64,000 bases of DNA from Scleromitrula shiraiana. Taxonomy: Eukaryota; Ascomycota; Leotiomycetes; Helotiales; Sclerotiniaceae. Under the pieces are notes generated by a model that was given only the letters and a program-made list of their open reading frames with translations, searched no databases and had not been told where the DNA came from. The position numbers were made by a program, and so were the translations under genes. Positions 60,576 to 64,000 of this stretch are shown one piece after another; the stretch's first letter is position 1, and each line of letters begins with the position of its first letter. The stretch is from the NCBI GenBank assembly GCA_028455995.1, contig JABELC010000007.1:2102001-2166000 (forward strand). The letters run 5' to 3'.

Positions 60576-62590
60576 ATGAATCTCTTCTTGGGTGTTGTTT
60601 GGTTTTTGGTAACACTGGTTGTTGCCACAAATCCTCTGGTAGATCGTCGACATGCATCCAACGCTAATAACGATGGTAAGCATCATAGAATCTATGCATA
60701 GTACCTAATGATCTATCACTAACTCCCAATTTCTCCATCTGCAGTCGACAATGTAGGCCAGCAAGAAGTACGCTCTCTTGACGCGAGTGGTTTCGTTGCA
60801 CCTAGTGCTGATGTTGACACGTCAAATACTGTTGTCGTCGCAACTGCATCAATGACTTTTGGTGAGGATTTGCCGAACGCGTCAATACCTACTATCAGTG
60901 GTGCAGCTGCTTCGGATTTCTTTTTACAATCTACTGATACATCATCTCTTACTGTTGGCCCAACTTCAAGTTCAAACACTCCCAACACTCTCTTCATCGA
61001 ACCAAGTCCTACTCAGAAATTTACATACAATCAAAATATTGTAGCTACTATTGAGCTTCCGAAGTTAACTTCAATCGAGACTAATATTTACGTGACAACT
61101 TTGGCAGCAGCATCTATTCCAACAAGCGCTTCGTAAGTAAAGAATTCTTCGATTTCTTTTCGAATTGACGTGACTAATTATTTGACAGTGATACCTTCAA
61201 TTATAATGCCGGTACTTATCATGTGTATGTATCATTTCCTAGAGCTTCTAAATATTCAGACTAATTAGAAGATAGTGCTCCACAACCTGCAGCAGAATCA
61301 TCACAATTACCAACATCATCAAAGTCCGTAGTCATAATCGCAAGCACTGAGACATTGGTTCCAATTGAGGCTTCAAGCGCAAACATTTCGCTGAATCCCA
61401 GCAAAGCTTCAATTGTTGCATCAATAGCTTCGTCAATTGACTCTGCGGCTGGTATTGCCACTTCTTCTGTGTCCTGCACGTCGGTTTCTAGCATATTTGA
61501 GTCAAGCACACAGGCACCGAACTCCACTCAAATTGCCAGCACCTCTGTCATCCCATCTTCTGCGTCTGATACATCAGTTCCCAGCAAAGCAGAGTCAAGC
61601 GCATCATCTCCAATCTCTACTTATATTTTCCGCACTCCTATTTCATCACCTTCTGTTTTCCTCTCAACTGCGCCATTCTTCAATAGCTCCATAGTTGCAG
61701 GAGAAAAAACTAGTACCAGTGTCCAAGCACCAACAAAATCATCAGCGGTAATTTTTAGCAGCTCGGCTACATCTCAAGTCAAATCTAGCCCCGAGCTTAC
61801 TACAACCTACTTCACCACAACCTCAAGCACTACAACTCGATATACAACAACCACGGTAACAAACGGGCGCACAGAAACAATCACCGTGGCAGACCCAAAG
61901 TCTTCATCTTCCATCTCAATCACCTCCCAAAGTATCATTGGCAAGTTTCCCGATACCGAGACCGGTTCTCTCACCACCGAAACCTTCACCTCAGGAGGAA
62001 GCACATGGACAACCACCGAAACCGCTTCTCCATCCACCAAAACTCTCTCTCTGGTAATGAACCCCGGTTACGGAAAATCATCCGATGCAACATCCAATAC
62101 CAAAGCAGGCGTCAGCGCATCAGAATCAGCATGTAAATGTCCCGCACAAGCTACCGTAACCGTTACTCAATATCTTACAAATCTCCCCACCGCTGTTCCA
62201 ACAGCAACGCCCTCTACATTCAACGCTACAAACCCCACTTCTGAAGTTACCCCTGCAGCTACTTCAACTTCCACCCAAGTAGTCATTCCACTTTCAAGTT
62301 CCTCTCAAACTACCTCCACATCTACCTACACACTACCCGCCTCAACCTCTACTTCCACACTTACTCCCTTCCTTAACTCTACCGTTCCGTCCACCCATTC
62401 TCACTCCACTGGAACAGGAACCATTCTTGGAACAGCTCAAAGCTCAATCGGACAACCGACACCCATACCTCCCCACGCATCAGAACCAGCAAACCCAGTC
62501 TTCACTGGCTCGGCTACAGCTCCACTTTCTGTTGGCAAACAGGGGGTTGCGTTGATTGTCGGATTCATCGCCATGGCCATACTCGTCTGA
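60576..62590 (+). CDS. Ser/Thr-rich GPI-anchored cell-surface protein (612 aa)
   Basis: Four exons: 60576-60675, 60745-61132, 61189-61224 and 61276-62590; 1839 nt. The third exon is only 36 bp. The last join was fixed by frame and by a GTATGT donor with CTAAT branch 10 bases before the acceptor. The N-terminus is a signal peptide (LFLGVVWFLVTLVVA). The body is almost entirely Ser, Thr, Pro and Ala, as in heavily O-mannosylated wall proteins, with the familiar TTTTVTNGRTETITV block near residue 370. The C-terminus ends in a hydrophobic GPI-addition signal (VALIVGFIAMAILV). One Cys pair motif, ACKCPA, lies in the second half. It is likely attached to the plasma membrane or wall as a structural or adhesin-like protein. 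No enzyme domain is visible. Confidence 0.85.
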
Positions 62591-64000
62591 GATGATGGAT
62601 GGATGGAGTTTCTCTTCTCGATGGTAGTAGTTTAAGGATCTGATATTTTACTTGATTTCATTTGGGTTAGGTTGGGCTAGGGTGCTTTGATTAGGTTTAG
62701 TTGATTGATTGATGGAGAGAGAGAGAGAGAGAGAGGGAGGGAGGGACCGAAAAAGAAAATTGATCAGAGTTGAATTAAAATGAATCGATAAGAAGTTTGC
62801 TTTCTTTTATTTTGATTCATATTCTTCTCATTCAGTTCCATGTCATTCCTTTCCCGATCCTACTTTTGCCGAAAATCTATCACTTCTCCTCTTATCCATC
62901 CTTTTCTGCTATTCATGTTATACGCGCGTTATTTTCATTTCTCCCCCCCCCTGTTCTTATTTGCACTCAGTCTTATTTGCACTCAGTTACGTTTTCCTAC
63001 CTCTTGCATATACACAATACACCACAACACAGAGGATCCTGTCTTTTGTACTGGTTCGATTTTCATACATACGGTCCTTAGGATACAATACAACGCACTG
63101 GCTAGCTGGTCGGTTGGTAGATTGGATGGATGGATGGATGGATGGATGGATGCCTGGATTGTTTGCTTAAGTGCTAGGAATTATGATAAAATAAAATAAA
63201 ATAAAATAAAATAAAATAAAATAAAATAAAATAAAATAAAATAAAATAAAATAAAATAAAATAAAATAAAATAAAATAAAATAAAATAAAATAAAATAAA
63301 ATAAAATAAAATAAAATAAAATAAAATAAAATAAAATAAAATAAAATAAAATAAAATAAAATAAAACAAAATAAAATAAAGTGAAATAACATGACATAAA
63401 ATAAAATAAAACAAAACAATTGCCCAACAAAAACACACCATCCCATAAATCCCCATCTATTGATCACCAGACGAAGTATGCAATGACACCAAGTCCCGCA
63501 ATTATCTATGTTCATTGCCACCCCCCTAGCCATCCATCCGCAACGACAGGAAAACATACCTCTCCTTTCTTTTACAAAGTAACTGGTATCCTACACAAAC
63601 TAATAAACCAAACCAAACTAAACTAAACTAAACTAAACCAAACTAAACTAGCCTGAGAAGATTACAACATCTACGCGCTCACTCTCCCTCCCTTCCTTCC
63701 TTCCTTCTTTCCTTCACGCGTTATCGCTTGCGTGAATTATGCCAACTCGGCTCTTCTATTTAGTATATTAGAACATAGAGAATGGCAGAACGACATCTTC
63801 GTTGTAGCATAACTCTCGTCAAATAAAAGGGTATCATATTTTCAATCTCATCTAAGATGACCGTCTTATCTTCCTCTCTCCCAAGCCGATCTATACATAC
63901 AATAGAGGTGTCAGAAGTAATGTAATAGTTCCAATCCATTTCAATCTTTTCCTTTTGTTGCCTGCCCGTTTTTTTTTCTCTTGCCCTGGGCTATCCATTC
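62591..64000. other. 3' flank rich in microsatellites, no gene
   Basis: After the GPI protein stop there are (GA)n at 62718-62735, (GGAT)n at 63122-63152, a long AAAAT array, CTAAA-type repeats at 63610-63650 and (CCTT)n at 63688-63715. No credible coding frame continues to the window end; the next gene lies beyond it. Confidence 0.6.
63185..63382. repeat. AAAAT pentanucleotide array
   Basis: About 38 units of AAAAT over some 190 bp, almost perfect until a few C substitutions near 63366. Antisense frames appear as FILFY repeats and are not genes. Confidence 0.95.

Noticed and set aside
63167..63557. Minus-strand frames with FILFY repeats
   Set aside because: Antisense reading of the AAAAT microsatellite in all frames.

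Overview
The window comes from a filamentous ascomycete (Pezizomycotina). It has short spliceosomal introns of 49-74 bp, a fungal-type Pds5 cohesin regulator, a Ser/Thr-rich GPI-anchored wall protein, and long AT-rich blocks whose transposons carry only C:G to T:A changes, the mark of repeat-induced point mutation (RIP). A leotiomycete is my guess; nothing here fixes the genus. All intron joins were made by hand from reading frame and splice sites.

Layout. 1-835 is AT-rich and decayed. 836-3147 is copy A of a gene-bearing repeat. 3148-18850 is a gene island of normal base composition: an unknown 829-aa protein, a macro-domain-like acidic protein, an unknown protein, a 1173-aa SNF2-type helicase, a broken pogo/CENP-B-type transposase and a 152-aa orphan. 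18850-49264 is AT-rich and holds three copies of a roughly 980-bp fold-back element, one fragment of it, copy B of the gene-bearing repeat (inverted relative to A), RIP-degraded Ty1/copia and Ty3 elements, and a well-preserved solo LTR. 49265-51395 is copy C. 51396-53100 is a transition zone, and 53101-64000 is ordinary host chromosome with pds5, the GPI protein gene and many microsatellites.

The most unusual signal is in copies A, B and C. Each carries the same six-exon gene, and introns 3, 4 and 5 of all three copies (nine introns, 66-69 bp, all phase 1) are nearly the same sequence, while the exons between them have diverged widely. This is the pattern of introner-like elements, or of repeated exon-intron duplication with intron homogenisation. 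Copies A and C reconstruct to complete open reading frames (460 and 346 aa); copy B is broken at its 5' end by RIP-like changes. Coding minisatellites have grown in A and B but not in C.

The second candidate system is the 3.1-18.8 kb island. A macro-like protein and a SNF2 ATPase lie beside three proteins I do not recognise, with repeated AAAATAAC-type motifs between the genes. It is bracketed by inverted copies A and B of the gene-bearing repeat. Whether it moves as a unit cannot be decided from one window.
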